Of a stretch of DNA of 64,000 nt, positions 24,318-36,671 are shown piece by piece. Positions within the stretch are counted from its first letter, which is position 1. Each line of letters starts with the position of its first letter. The stretch covers positions 1,860,001 to 1,924,000 of the forward strand of contig JAFEKR010000005.1 in NCBI GenBank assembly GCA_019022495.1. Direction: 5' to 3'. The translations under genes were made by a program, and so were the position numbers. The stretch comes from Epichloe hybrida. Its lineage: Eukaryota > Ascomycota > Sordariomycetes > Hypocreales > Clavicipitaceae. Below the pieces are notes generated by a model that was not told the origin of the DNA, did no database searches, and saw nothing but the letters and a program-made list of their open reading frames with translations.

Positions 24318-27300
24318 ATGGCCTTCCAAACCAGCATTCTCAGAGACGGCGAGTGGGTGACCCAGACAGTCAACCTCCAGGCTGCCCTGAAAGCATCAGC
24401 AACCCCTAAAGCAGCTGCAACATCCCATCCAGATCCCCCAAGCTGCGGCATTCTGTCTCGAACCATAGTAGAGAGTCCGATTGTTCATTGGATTCTTCCA
24501 GCCCGACTGAGATCAGAGGCTCATAACGATATTGCCTTCATTGGAGTACGTCATTGCACTTCGTCTTTCCTATGATGATTTTCTCCTCTTCTCCTTTCCT
24601 CTGGCGACTTGGTATTGTCCTTCTTCCTACATCATGGCACATGAAAGCTACACGATGCCGTTTTGACAGCCCTTGTCAACCAGGGTGGTGGTGGACCTTG
24701 AGGTTATGGAAAATCATGGAAAATTCTTTCGATACTCAATCTGACCTCTAAAACACTGCTCGGACGACTCTGGGGCCCCGTACAACCAGTTGGCTCTCAA
24801 CAGGCCATCGGAAGTTAACAACAAGGAACACACAAGTATCGAGACTGTTCACAGTTTGTTAACCATTGTGATAGGATCATTTTGTTCAAATAAGTGAGCT
24901 TCGACGGGATGGTCAAGTTCATGAGGTCGCACGGAAAAGCGATTTTCGTTTCCGAATAAGAGGCGCTGCAGTGATCGGAGATTCACTTCAGCATGGCTTG
25001 GATGATGATGACCCGGCAAACACCGTCAAGTCGGAAGACGAAGACACGTTGATGCAGGATCCGTTCGAACCAGGCGATGCTGCCCAAGTTCAAACTCCGC
25101 CACCGCAATTGCTAGTATTGATACTTGAGAGTGGAGACACTGTCTACGTCTGCCTTCGCCGGAACCAAGATTCAACTCTAGACTTCGTCGTGAACAAGCA
25201 TGAAAGCCCCAAGAACCTCGCCTACTTGGGCTATCACCTTTCCGTAGATCCATCATCACGATATATGGCTGCGGCATCACCGGACGGTATTCTGGTCATG
25301 TACGAGCTGCGATCAATGCAAGATATACACGAAAAATATCGCCTACAAGGATCTCTCGAACCTGTCAAATCGACTAGAATACGTGCCATACAAGGGGTCA
25401 TACATAAGCTCGAATTCCTTTACCCGCGACCTGAGGATGACTATCACATCATTCTTCTGCTGATCGTCACAAGAAAGGACAGAACTTCTGCTGAACCGGT
25501 CTCTCGCATGGTGACATACGAATGGGAGGTCGGCGACAGTCTCAAAGACATCTTCGCCGAGGAAAAAGTCGGTAACAGGCTGCCCAAAGAACACCGTATG
25601 CCATCCCTTCTTATTCCTCTGAGATTCAACACCGCATTCTTTGCTGTTTCTCAACCCGATATCGGTATAGTGAAGAACTGTCTTTCCGGCGCTGCAGTGT
25701 TTGAAGTGCTAGAAACAGATACGCCTGGGAGAACGGATTTGCACCATGGCCAAGGGAAGCCATTGTGGACGGCATGGTCCAGACCATTCCGTCGTAAGAA
25801 GTACTTTGAGAAGACCGATATTATATACTTGGCACGCGAGGACGGAGCGATAATTCACGTCGAAATCGATGCTCCGGAGTTGGTCCCATCCGTTACCAAT
25901 GTGGGCTGCCTGGATACCAACATCAACACGGCTTTCACCACGGCATACGATGTTTTTACCGATGTTCTCATCATCGGCGGCGACTCTGGTCCGGGTGGCA
26001 TTTGGAAGGTATAAACCCTCCTTGATGCTCTAATAGGTCTTTGACCACTTTTCACTCGTTACGAAACTCTGTACTGACTCAAGAAATTGCAAGCTGGCAC
26101 CGAGGACCGATCTTGAGCGAGTTGGTGTGCTGCCGAACTGGTCACCGGTCGTTGACGTGGCAACGTCCAGCTGGCGATCTTCAAGAAGCTCGTTACCAGA
26201 GCCGAATCGATCCTTTTTGAAACCCGACAGCTTGTTCAGTGCTTCTGGGCGTGGAAGAAAGGGCAACTTGACTCAGTGGCGATGGGGAATTCAAGGCAGA
26301 ATTGGATTGGACATTGATTCCGGGGAACCAATAAAGCGCTCATGGGGGTTTTCCATGGACGGCGGCCCCGGTAGTAATGGTCTTTACGGTCTACTGGCCC
26401 TTCCAAATGCGTCTACTGTCCTTCAATTCTCCAAAGATTTCGCCCAGGTCGACTTGTTGGAAGCTGACAATACTGGATTTGACCTGGCTTCCCGAACGTT
26501 GGATGCCTACCAGACTGATTCTGGACCCATAGTTCAGGTTACAGAAAAGTCCATCTCTCTTTTATCGGCCTCGCACAATACTCGCCACTCTCTTGATGAG
26601 ATCCTTCATATGGGAGATATAAGTGCGGAGAACGCCTTTTGCGGAAATGACGTTGTTGCCCTCACCACCACGAGCAGCAGCTCAGCGTCTCAGATTCACA
26701 CCATCAATGTCAATGGAATGGAAATAAGTCTTGTTAAAAGCTGGGATGTTCCTGGGGAGGTGACGTGTGTGTCGGTTCTCGGCATTGCCGGAAATCAATT
26801 TGTGATTGCGGGCTCCGTTGTGGATGGCACCTCTTGGATATCCGCGTACTCGTTGGATGGCAAGGTTATTGTCACCCAGGCTTTAGACAGGAAGACAAGT
26901 ATTTGACCCCTTTCCCACGCTCAGACGACCTGAACAGGTGACTGACTGACCTGATTAGGCTTCGCAGAGGGCCAATCATTACAAGAATCAGCGGGTGGCC
27001 TGCATGCATTTGAGCCATTAACGAGTATTTGCGCAGTCGACGCAGGCGTCAACACTCTTACATTCGTTGCCGGAACCCGATGTGGACATATGCTTACAGT
27101 TAGGATATGTCATCAGCAATGTCAGCTTATCAGTTGGATCAGCGAAGTGATGGGCGTCGCTCCGGTGGACGTTTTCCCAGTCCAAGGCTCCTTCGATGGC
27201 GGAGCCGCAGCCATGGTGTGCGCCGATAACAACCTCGTCATGATGTCACAGTTTTCAGATGCCAAATTCAGGTTCAAATCCAAGAACTTCATATGGTTGA

Positions 27301-28799
27301 CAGATTCCAATGACTCCTCGATGTCTTCACCTCAGGTTCATTCGGCTTTCAGCCTCGGCCTCAGCTTGTCAGAGTACGCTGGTCATGCGTCAATTATGCT
27401 GCTAGCAGGGTCAAAGATTCTATTCGCAGACATCTGGCCGCACTATTCTCTTGTTCCAAGATGTCTTCCGCTCAATGGAACGCCAACTCGAATCGTTTTC
27501 TCCCACGCTTGGAATTGTCTAGTGGTGGGCATGCTCCTGGATGACAAACCCACACTAGCATTTGTTGATCCAGAGTCCGGATGTCATATCGCGACTGCGT
27601 CAGACAAGAACAAAAATACCTCGCAGTTCGTATCCGGCCTCGGACATCCTGGAGACCGAATATATGGCCTCAGTGAATGGCTCTATGTGAAAGACGGCAA
27701 AACATTTGCTTTTCTGCTTGTAGGCACTAAGGATGGGAGACTCCTCATTATTTCGGTCAACAAGTTGGAATCCAGAGATGGAGATGCTGCCCAGACGCAA
27801 ATGCAATATTGGACACGGTACAAAAAGTTGTTTGGGAAGCCTATTTACTCCATTGTTGGAGACGAAGACGGCATCATCTTTTGCGCCGATAAAACGATTT
27901 ATTGGGACGTCTTGGATTTAATGGAGAAGAAATTGAAGCAAATGAAACAATACGCGTTAGATTCGCCGGCCACGTCACTACGGGTGTCGCATGGCAAGAT
28001 TTTTGCGTTGACCACAATGCATTCTCTGGAAATTATCGATCACAAAAAAGGACCAGAGGATGATATGGTGCTCAGACATACCGATAAAATTTCTCGGACC
28101 ACTGTTCACATGATTGACATCGGCACAGATAACAAAGACTTGAGTGACAGCCAATGGCCCGTGACGATGCTGTCAGATCACAGAGGCGGCATCGCGGGGG
28201 TCTGGGTACCCCGGAGTCACCAAAACAGGGAATTCGACATCATATTTGAAGGATCACTGCCGACTTCAGTGCGGCGGTTCGCATATGCTACTAGTCGGCC
28301 CCCCTGGCTCAGGTGTGAACAGCAGACCCGATATGGAGTAATAGCAAGTGAAGATGGGGGCGCAGATGTGTTTGGAGTGTCTCTTGATGGCTCACTTCGA
28401 CACTTTACTTTACTAAGCGAAGAGCTATGGCGATTCTTGAGCCTGATACAGAATTTGGCACAACGAATTTCACATTTGACCTCCCCTGAGAGCAGTTCAT
28501 CAGACTCCGAGAGCATGAATTCGGATAAAGGGCTTGATGTCGAGCCACGGTTGCACCCTAGGCTTATGCATATAAACGGCGATGCGTTGAGTCAGTGCCT
28601 GGAGCATCGGCTGCTGAGGAGGATTGTTGGAAAAGGTTATGGTTTGGATCTCTTCCGCGAGTATCTCGACGGGCTCGAAAGAGGTCGATGGACAGAGGAT
28701 TTCAGAGACGGAATCGGGCACTCAGAGGAAGAGCGACAGGATGCATACTTCAGGCTGGGATACGACGTGCTCGACTATCTTCTGGCCCCAGTCTTGTAA
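24318..28799 (+). CDS. Large DDB1/CPSF160-like beta-propeller protein with Mms1_N domain
   Basis: This is a 1335-aa protein of the superfamily that includes DDB1, CPSF160/Cft1, SF3b130 and Mms1, which are multi-propeller scaffolds for ubiquitin ligases or RNA complexes. The CDS is join(24318..24545,24875..26008,26094..26898,26959..28799). Evidence is length, the WD-like beta-rich texture and the N-terminal sequence: SRTIVESPIVHWILPARL, then DHFVQISELRRDGQ, YLGYHLSVDPSSRYMAAASP and SGDTVYVCLRR, as in Mms1_N proteins. Fungal databases sometimes label such proteins thermotolerance protein. The first intron (329 nt) is long for this window. Candidate roles include a Cul4-type adaptor or a splicing/cleavage factor relative, but the sequence alone does not decide. 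It is not the canonical DDB1 or Cft1 as far as I can see. Confidence 0.75.
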
Positions 28800-29546
28800 C
28801 ATTCGGCCACTGCCTTTTAAAAAAAACTTTATTTCTTCCCCTGCATGCACGGCGGCACATGGAATCGTGCGCAGCGGACAAATTGGCACCAAGAGCACAA
28901 GTGAGCAGGGCTTTTTACTCGACATGTCTACAGAGTCGTAGTTTGAAAATCACAATCAAAGTGCTACATGTATTACGCCAGAGCGCTGGCCATATTCGTA
29001 CGAACTGGAGGCGGGAGGCGATGAATTGGCTGACTGTTGTCGACATGACCGTCCCAGATTTGCCCCCCCGTGGTACCCCTCTGATGCTATTTAGAATGGA
29101 GGCAGCCTGCGAAGGGCTTAGCACTGTAATGGTTAATTTTCTCTCACAAAAATGGAGCAATTGATGACTTTGCCAAACACAAGAAGACCAATAAATAAAT
29201 AAATAAATAAATAATAGCACAGCCCCTCAGCCCCTCCCTCTCTGAAATGTCAACGTCGATCAATGACGAGAGCCACCGCCGCCGCCACTACCAAGTTGAC
29301 CCCTCCACCCCCAAAAAGCCGCCCAGCAAAAAGTCAGGCAGGCGGGCGGGCAAGCAAATGACCAAATTTTTTTTCTTAAATTTTTTTTTTAGCGTCTTAT
29401 CCCATCCCACCAACTCATTCACGATTCGACATCATCTTTTGTCCCACTCTCTCTTCTCATCCTTTTGTGTCTTCAGAAGTCCTCTTTATTTGGCCCTCGT
29501 GTAACCTGGTTCAAAGAGAGTGCCGCACGACTGGACCATCGCCAAG
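28800..29546. promoter_or_regulatory. Spacer upstream of eIF5B
   Basis: It holds the 3' region of the Mms1_N gene and the eIF5B promoter. A (ATAA)6 microsatellite lies at 29191-29214, and the last 180 bp before the start codon are T/C-rich with a T10 run, as in many fungal translation-gene promoters. Confidence 0.45.
29191..29214. repeat. (ATAA)6 microsatellite
   Basis: Six tandem copies of the tetranucleotide lie in non-coding DNA about 330 bp upstream of the eIF5B start codon. Confidence 0.9.
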
Positions 29547-32500
29547 ATGCCGCCGAAGAAGAAGGGCAACAAGAAAGCCCAGGACGACTGGGAAGCCGAT
29601 CTGGGCGAGACCATCCCGAGCACTCACGAGACTGCAGTGGACGCAAACGATGCTGCCCCCGAGGCTAATGGCGATGACGATACCGCAGGCGGAGGTGGTT
29701 TGATGGCTATGCTGCGAAAAAACAAGGAAAGACGAAAGAAGAAGGGCCTCGCAGATGACGATTTGATTCAAGAAGAGGACGCGCCCAGCTCTGAACCACT
29801 AGGCGATATATCCAACAAGGCACCGCAGGAAGCTACTCTAGATGATGAATTCGCCTTACCCGAGAAGAAGGGAAAAGGTGGCAAGGCGAAGCCTGCAGCT
29901 AGGAAGGATGACGCCGCAGACGGGGACGATGCCGGGTCTGGGAGAGTTCTCACAAAAGCCGAGAAGGAAAAATTGAAGAAGGAACGCGAGAAGCAACGCA
30001 AGAAGGAACAGGTATGTTGCTCGTTCCCTGGTGATCCCTGGTGTCTTCGTGTCTTCAATGAGACCCTGCCGATCTGGGGTCCTTTCATTCTATTGACGCA
30101 CAATGCCTTCCTTGAACTTAGGCCACGAAGAAGAAGACATCAGTCCCAGCCAAAGCCGCAGAGACGGCCAAAGCAACGCCTGCTAAGGATGTTGAACCGG
30201 TCACCGCTGCCACCACCACAGAACCTGCCTCAGAAGCCGGAGGCAAGAAGAAGAAGCTGCCAGCTCACCTTGCTTTGATCCAGAAGCAACAGGAAGAATT
30301 GCGCAAGCGAAAAGAAGAAGAAGAACGCCTTCTCGCTGAAGCCAAAGCCCGAGCAGAGCAAGAAGAGAAGTTGGAAGAAGAGGAAATAAAACGGAGAGAA
30401 GAGGCCAGGGCTCTAAAAAAACAGAAAGAAAAAGAGAAGATCGAGCAGCTGAAGAAGGAAGGCAAATTCCTCACCAAGGCCCAGAAAGAGGAGAAGGCAC
30501 GCAATGAGAGAAAACTGCAGCAAATGTTGGCTGCTGGGATCAAGGTGGGCCCTCAAGAGTCCGCCGACGAGCCTAGAAAGAAGGTCGTCTACGATAATAA
30601 AAAGAAGAAAGGAAGAAATGACAAGGTAAGCTTCTGTTCTTTGCGAAGAATAGCTAGCTCCATGACTGTAAAAATGGTCGTATTAACCTTTCCACACAAG
30701 GTCGACGAAGAAGCTGCTCTTGCCGAAGCTGCTGAGAGAGCTCGCATTCAAGCCGAGAAAGCTCTTGAGGACGCCAAGGAGAAAGCTGCACGTGAGAAGG
30801 CAGAGGCTGAGGCCAAGGCCGCCGACGAGAAAGCTGCCGCCGAAAGCGACGTCGATGACGACTGGGAAGCGGCCGCTGCCTCAGATGACGATGTCAAGGA
30901 TAGCTGGGACGCAGATTCAGACGATGAGAACACCAAGCCCAGTGGCAAGGACAACAAGATCAATGGAGAGGACGGGGAGGAAGACGGCAATGATGACGAC
31001 GACGACGAGTCCGAGGATGAAGAGCTGTCGGCTGCTCGGCAAGCAGAACTCCAACGTAAAAAAGAAGCGGCGGAGCGAAGAGAGAAAGCTCATCAAGCTG
31101 CACTGGCTGCACGGTCCAAGGATAACCTGCGATCTCCCATCTGTTGCATTCTCGGTCACGTCGATACTGGAAAAACTAAGCTTCTCGATAAGATCCGTCA
31201 GACCAATGTTCAAGAAGGTGAAGCCGGTGGAATTACACAGCAGATTGGTGCCACGTACTTTCCTGTCGATGCAATTAGACAAAAGACGGCAGTGGTTAAC
31301 CCAAACAACGAATTCGAGTTCAAAGTGCCAGGTCTTCTGGTCATCGACACCCCTGGTCACGAGTCATTCTCTAATCTACGTTCCCGTGGTTCTTCACTTT
31401 GCAACATTGCTATCCTGGTCGTGGATATTATGCATGGTTTGGAGCCCCAGACATTGGAGTCTATGCGACTCCTCCGGGATCGTAAGACTCCCTTTATCGT
31501 CGCTTTGAACAAGATCGACAGACTCTACGGATGGAAGAAGGTCGATAACAATGGTTTCCGGGAGAGTCTGGCCCTCCAAAACAAAGCAGTCCACAATGAG
31601 TTCAAGAAGCGTTTGGACGAGACTAAACTGGCCTTTTCTGAGCAAGGTTTCAACGCGGAGCTTTTCTACGAAAACAAGTCCATGTCCAAGTTCGTTTCAT
31701 TGGTGCCAACCTCTGCGCATACTGGTGAGGGTATTCCCGACATGTTGAAGCTGATCGTTCAGCTCACCCAAGAGCGCATGGTTGGTTCACTGATGTATCT
31801 TTCTGAGGTTCAGGCTACGGTCCTTGAGGTCAAGGCCATTGAGGGTTTTGGTATGACTATCGATGTCGTCCTGTCGAATGGTATTCTCAGGGAAGGCGAT
31901 CGAATTGTGATATGTGGTACAGAAGGTGCCATCAAGACCAACATCAGAGCACTGCTGACACCGGCACCGCTCCGCGAGCTGCGTCTGAAGTCTCAATATG
32001 TCCATAACAAAGAGGTTAAGGCTGCGCTCGGTGTGAAGATCAGCGCTCCTGGACTTGAGGGTGCCATTGCTGGTTCCAGACTTATGGTTGTCGGCCCTGA
32101 TGATGATGAGGAAGACATTGAAGATGAAGTCGTCGCTGATTTGGAAAACTTGTTGAGCAGAGTAGAGAAAACCGGCCGTGGCGTCAGCGTGCAAGCATCC
32201 ACCCTTGGTTCTTTGGAAGCCTTGCTGGATTTCTTGAAAGACTGCAAAATTCCCGTGGCAAATGTTGGAATCGGCCCTGTTTACAAAAGAGATGTCATGC
32301 AGAGCGGCATCATGTTGGAAAAGGCCCCAGACTATGCCGTGATGCTTTGCTTCGATGTCAAGGTCGATAAGGAAGCACAATCTTATGCCGAAGAACAAGG
32401 CATCAAGATCTTCACTGCAGACATTATTTACCACTTGTTTGATGACTTCACCAAGCACATGGATCAAATGCTGGAGAAGAAGAAGGAGGAGTCAAAGATG

Positions 32501-33017
32501 TTGGCCGTCTTCCCCTGCGTGCTTAAACCCGTGGCGGTGTTCAACAAGACTAGCCCTATCGTCATCGGTGTCGATGTTGTTGAGGGCCAGCTCAAGATCA
32601 ACACGCCCATGGCTGCGGTCAAGACCAACCCTGTGACTGGCGTTAAAGAGGTCATCAGCCTTGGCAGAGTGTAAGTTCCATCGTGTCCGACCACTCCATG
32701 TTTTTTTTTTTGTTGTCAAAACAAGCCGCATATCGAGCGAGATGTCGCATTGCTGAATCTCGTCATTTAGGACCTCTATCGAGCGAGACCACAAGCAGAT
32801 CCCAGTCTGCAAAAAGGGCCAGCCCTCAGTTGCTGTCAAGATCGAGATGGGTGGCCACCAGCCCATGTATGGACGGCAACTGGAAGAACCAGACAGCCTG
32901 TACAGTATGATTTCTCGAGCGAGTATCAACTGCCTCAAAGAATTCTACCGCAACGATGTCAGCAATGATGAGTGGCAACTCATCATCAAACTGAAACCTC
33001 TTTTCGACATAAACTAG
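29547..33017 (+). CDS. FUN12: Translation initiation factor eIF5B (GTPase)
   Basis: eIF5B is the IF2-like GTPase that joins the 60S subunit to the initiation complex. The CDS is join(29547..30011,30122..30625,30701..32670,32771..33017), 1061 aa. The first about 460 residues are Lys/Glu-rich low complexity with long charged helices ([31 protein letters not shown]) and acidic stretches, as in yeast Fun12. The G domain begins near residue 470: [12 protein letters not shown] (G1), [13 protein letters not shown] (switch I), [15 protein letters not shown] (G3) and NKIDRLYGW (G4). The C-terminal domains run to [12 protein letters not shown]. The last intron (100 nt) splits a Val codon. ATG 29547 opens the canonical [10 protein letters not shown] start. 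Confidence 0.96.
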
Positions 33018-33966
33018 AAGCGTGTGTGTACTTGTCTCAACCGCCCCTCGCTGGGCGAGGTGAAGATAACTACTGCTTGCTATTGAATCAGCACCCTAAC
33101 TCTACTGTGTGCGAGACAATAATGTGCCTAGTCAGGAGTCAGGAGACAGAATATGCACGGGAACCACGGTTTTCCCACCAGGCCAGAGCTCATCCGCGCA
33201 AGAGCTTGAACATGCAAGTAGGGCGGGCAAGGCAAACAGATTGAGTAAGCATTCAGGACTCAAACCCTGCAAGAGTAGCCTAGACTAGTGGCGGACCAGT
33301 AGTCACTTGTGATGCAAAAGTTGTCAGAAACGAAGGAAGAATATGCTTTGACAAATGTATCTAATCTGGCAAGAATCTTTTTCAGACGGAAAAGTATTGA
33401 GAAAGGAATCAAGGTCTTTTTTATCATTTGTTATCTCTGTTGTTCTTCTCGGAGCTGCGGATGCAGACCATGGATGTCTTTTGCACACAACATCAATGTC
33501 CATCATGTCCATTGGCTTTGACTGTCCACGAGATATCGTCTGATGAATCCCATTTCTTTCGTTTTCGCGCTTTCCGGCAGTCGTTTCCACGTCTTGGAGT
33601 ACGCAGATTTCCATTCCGGGCACAACACAGCACATGAGAGAACGCGATGAAATATTAACCGACAATATTGATTGCCATGTTGGTTCCATTCTCCATTAGC
33701 AAGCAGCACACCCTCGGGAGTGGCCCGGTGCCCATACATATAAAACAAACAGATTCTTGACCAAACTATTCTATACTACTTTTCGGGGAATGCCCCGTCC
33801 TGATCACGTTGTATACCGGCCATGAACACCTCAGCCAACCCTCCTTGTGTACGATTATTCTTTCTTCTTTTTTGAACTTGTGCTGATGCCACCTTTCCCG
33901 TCTCGTCAAATCTACTGATGTCCCGTATATCCGTGCGATGCTTTCGTAAGACCGAAGGGGTCTAAT
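33018..33966. terminator. Convergent 3' regions of eIF5B and Hsp110
   Basis: These 950 bp lie between facing stop codons. The open frames on both strands are short and show no domains. I see no gene. Confidence 0.4.
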
Positions 33967-36671
33967 TTATTTCTGCTCAGCAGCTTCCTCCACATCGGGC
34001 TGAGCTGTGTCAGCGTCCTTCATCTCCTGATCGCCTTCAGTTTGTTGAGCAGCCTTTTCAGCCTCAGCAGCCTTGCGAGCCTCTTCCTCGGCGGCTCTTT
34101 TGGCAGCCTGTTCTGCCTCGAGGCGTTCCTGGACGGCACGTCGTTCAGCTTCGACTTTCTCAAAGTGGCGCTGAACAATTGGGCCAGCAAGAGCTCTTAA
34201 CTCCTCCAGCTTGGCGACGTAGACACCCTTTGATGCATCATCGCCCTCGTCGTAGAGCCAATCCTGTGGAGAATATGTGAGCCTCGAAGTCTACTAATAT
34301 GAAACATGGTTTTTGAAACTTACCTCTGCAGCCTCCAATTTGCTCTTGATCGATGCTTTCTCCTCCTCGTTAGTGAACTCGGCATACTGCTCATCCAGCT
34401 TGGCACGTAGGTCGTAGATGTACGTCTCGAGCTCGTTCTTCTTTTCCTCCGTATCGGCAACGAGCTTGTCCTCCATGACCATGGCTGCCTCCTGCTCGCT
34501 CAGAGCGGCCTTTTGAGCAGTGTCCAGAGAGGAGGTGCCGCTAGAAATAGGCAGGTCGCCCTTCCGAACCTGCTTCTTGACCTTTTGCGTCTTCTTAGAG
34601 GCCTCGTCTTTCTTATCGGTGTCCATAGCCTTGATGTCGCATTTCAGTACTCAAACTTTGACGGATCAGGTGAACAAGTGTGTAAATACTTACGTCGGCG
34701 TCCTTCTTCTCGGCATCTTCTTTCTCGTCTTCCTTGACCTCTTCCTCAACTTCCTGGTCTTCAACATAGTAGCCGGTTTCCACATTAAGAACTCCGTGAA
34801 TGTTGACGCGAGCCTTGAGCTTGCAAATCATGAACTCATCCTTTCCCTCAGCCTTGACGCCTTTGACGGAAAATCGACCAATCCATGGGTTCTGCTTTCC
34901 GGGAAGATCCTCGGGTCTGGCGTACCTAGCTTCCAAGTCGAAAGGCTGCTTGCGATAGAACGTTAGAATTTTTGTGGAAGGCAGAACGTTGCCCTTGTTG
35001 AAGACAGTCAGGCTGGTGTCTTCATCAGGGATATCGGCGGCCTTCTCCCATGCAAATTCGATTGCGTAGCTGATGACATCTTGGACGGAGAAGTCACGAA
35101 CACGGAACACCGGGGATAGGATGGCACAGCTAAACGCGCATCCACGGGCAATGGCTTCATCAGCGTTCATGGTATAGGAAAGAGTTCTTCCAAAGAACGC
35201 CTGGATACGCTCTTTTAGAGCTGGTAAGCGCGAGCCACCACCAACGATCTCGATCACATCGATATCATCCTTGGTGAGCTTGGCTTGAGCCAGAGCCTGC
35301 TCCAAAGGCACGTGGGTACGCGCCAGAATGGGCTCAATCATAGCTTCGAAGTCCTGGCGAGTTATCATCGCGGAGACATCGACATCGTTCATGAGAGACT
35401 CGATATTGACAGGAGCCTGCTGATTGGCGGACAAGATCTTCTTTGTCTTCTCGGCGGCCGCAATGGTGCGAGCCATAGCTCGGCCGTGGGTGTAAATGTC
35501 GACCTTGAATTTTTCCTTGAATTCCTTGGCCAGATGATCAACGAGGGCTTTATCAAAGTCACGGCCACCAAAGTTGCGGTCCCATGCAGTAGATTTGACA
35601 GCGAGCTCCCCCTTCTTGAACTCCACAACAGAGCACGTGTAGCTGCTATGGCCGATATCAACAAAGCACACCCGACGAGGCTTCTCTTCGGGAGCCGGCA
35701 GGTCAAGCTTTGTGATACCCCAGCCCAGCGCAGCAGCAGTAGTGTCATTGATGAGACGCAAGACCTTTAAGCCAGCAATTTCAGCGGCATCCAATAGAGC
35801 TCGTCGTTGGGTATCAGAGAACCAAGCGGGAACACTCATGCAAAGCTCCGAAACGGGAAGCCTGAGCTCGTTGGCCGCAGTCTGCTTAATCTTGCTCAAA
35901 TACATGGCAACGAGCTGAGTTGAGGAGAACTTCTCGGTTTTTCCAAGGTAGTTGACCTCAGCGCCAACTTGACCATTGATATCAACAAGAGGAGCAGTGA
36001 CAAATTGCTGTTCAATCTTGATATCGGGATCATTGAAAGATCGGCCGGCAAGTCGTTTTAGGCAGCTGACTGTGTTCTTGAGGTTGGTGATTTCCTGGGT
36101 TTTGGCGGCTTCGCCGAGGTAACGACACTTGGGGCCGAAGCCGACCATGGAACTGAAGTTTGAGAGAAAAAAGTTAGTCATCAGTACAAATGAGAATTTG
36201 GCGAGATTGCTGGCTATCGGGATCGATCCGGTGGACGTATCCCTTCCCAAAATAGAGCGAAGGATTAACGTTCGTATGAGAAGTCGACTTACGGAGTAGC
36301 TCGATTAGAAACTTCATTCGTGATCTATGTAACATCAAATATATTAGCCATGCTGACTTACGACGTGAGGCAGCTTGTGGCTAGACTAGAGCTGGATGAA
36401 AGCCGACCAAGGATTCGAGGGAATGTTACCTACCACATCAACACCACGGTTTCTAGCGACAGCGGTCACCGTCTTGAGGGTTCCGAAGTCGACACCTGTT
36501 GAGTTTCAATTATGTTAGCGAGTGCTATAGGTTGGTGACCTCGGTACTAATGGACTGCGCATCTCCTTGATTCGTCGTCACAACTCCAACGGTGTCAACG
36601 ACGGTTGAACCATTGAGAGTGTGCAGCAAGGGGTGCAGTTGGGGGTTGATTTACATACCCACGACGCTCAT
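33967..36671 (-). CDS. SSE1: Hsp110-type chaperone / Hsp70 nucleotide exchange factor (Sse1, Hsp88)
   Basis: Hsp110 swaps ADP for ATP on cytosolic Hsp70 and holds unfolded clients. The CDS is complement(join(33967..34263,34324..34629,34694..36152,36293..36324,36434..36495,36659..36671)), 722 aa. Exon 1 codes only MSVV plus one base; exons 2 and 3 give VDFGTLKTVTAVARNRGVDV and ITNEVSNRATP. Actin-fold ATPase motifs are present: VPAWFSDTQRRALLDAAEIA, RLINDTTAAALGWG, FVDIGHSSYTCSVVEF and VEIVGGGSR-like IEIVGGGSRLPALKE. The extended substrate domain has the acidic loop EVEEEVKEDEKEDAEKKDAD, and the C-terminal helical bundle ends in an Ala/Glu-rich tail. Clustered short exons at the 5' end are typical of fungal Hsp70-superfamily genes. 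Two AGGGG (stress-element type) sites lie about 85-115 bp upstream. Confidence 0.94.
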
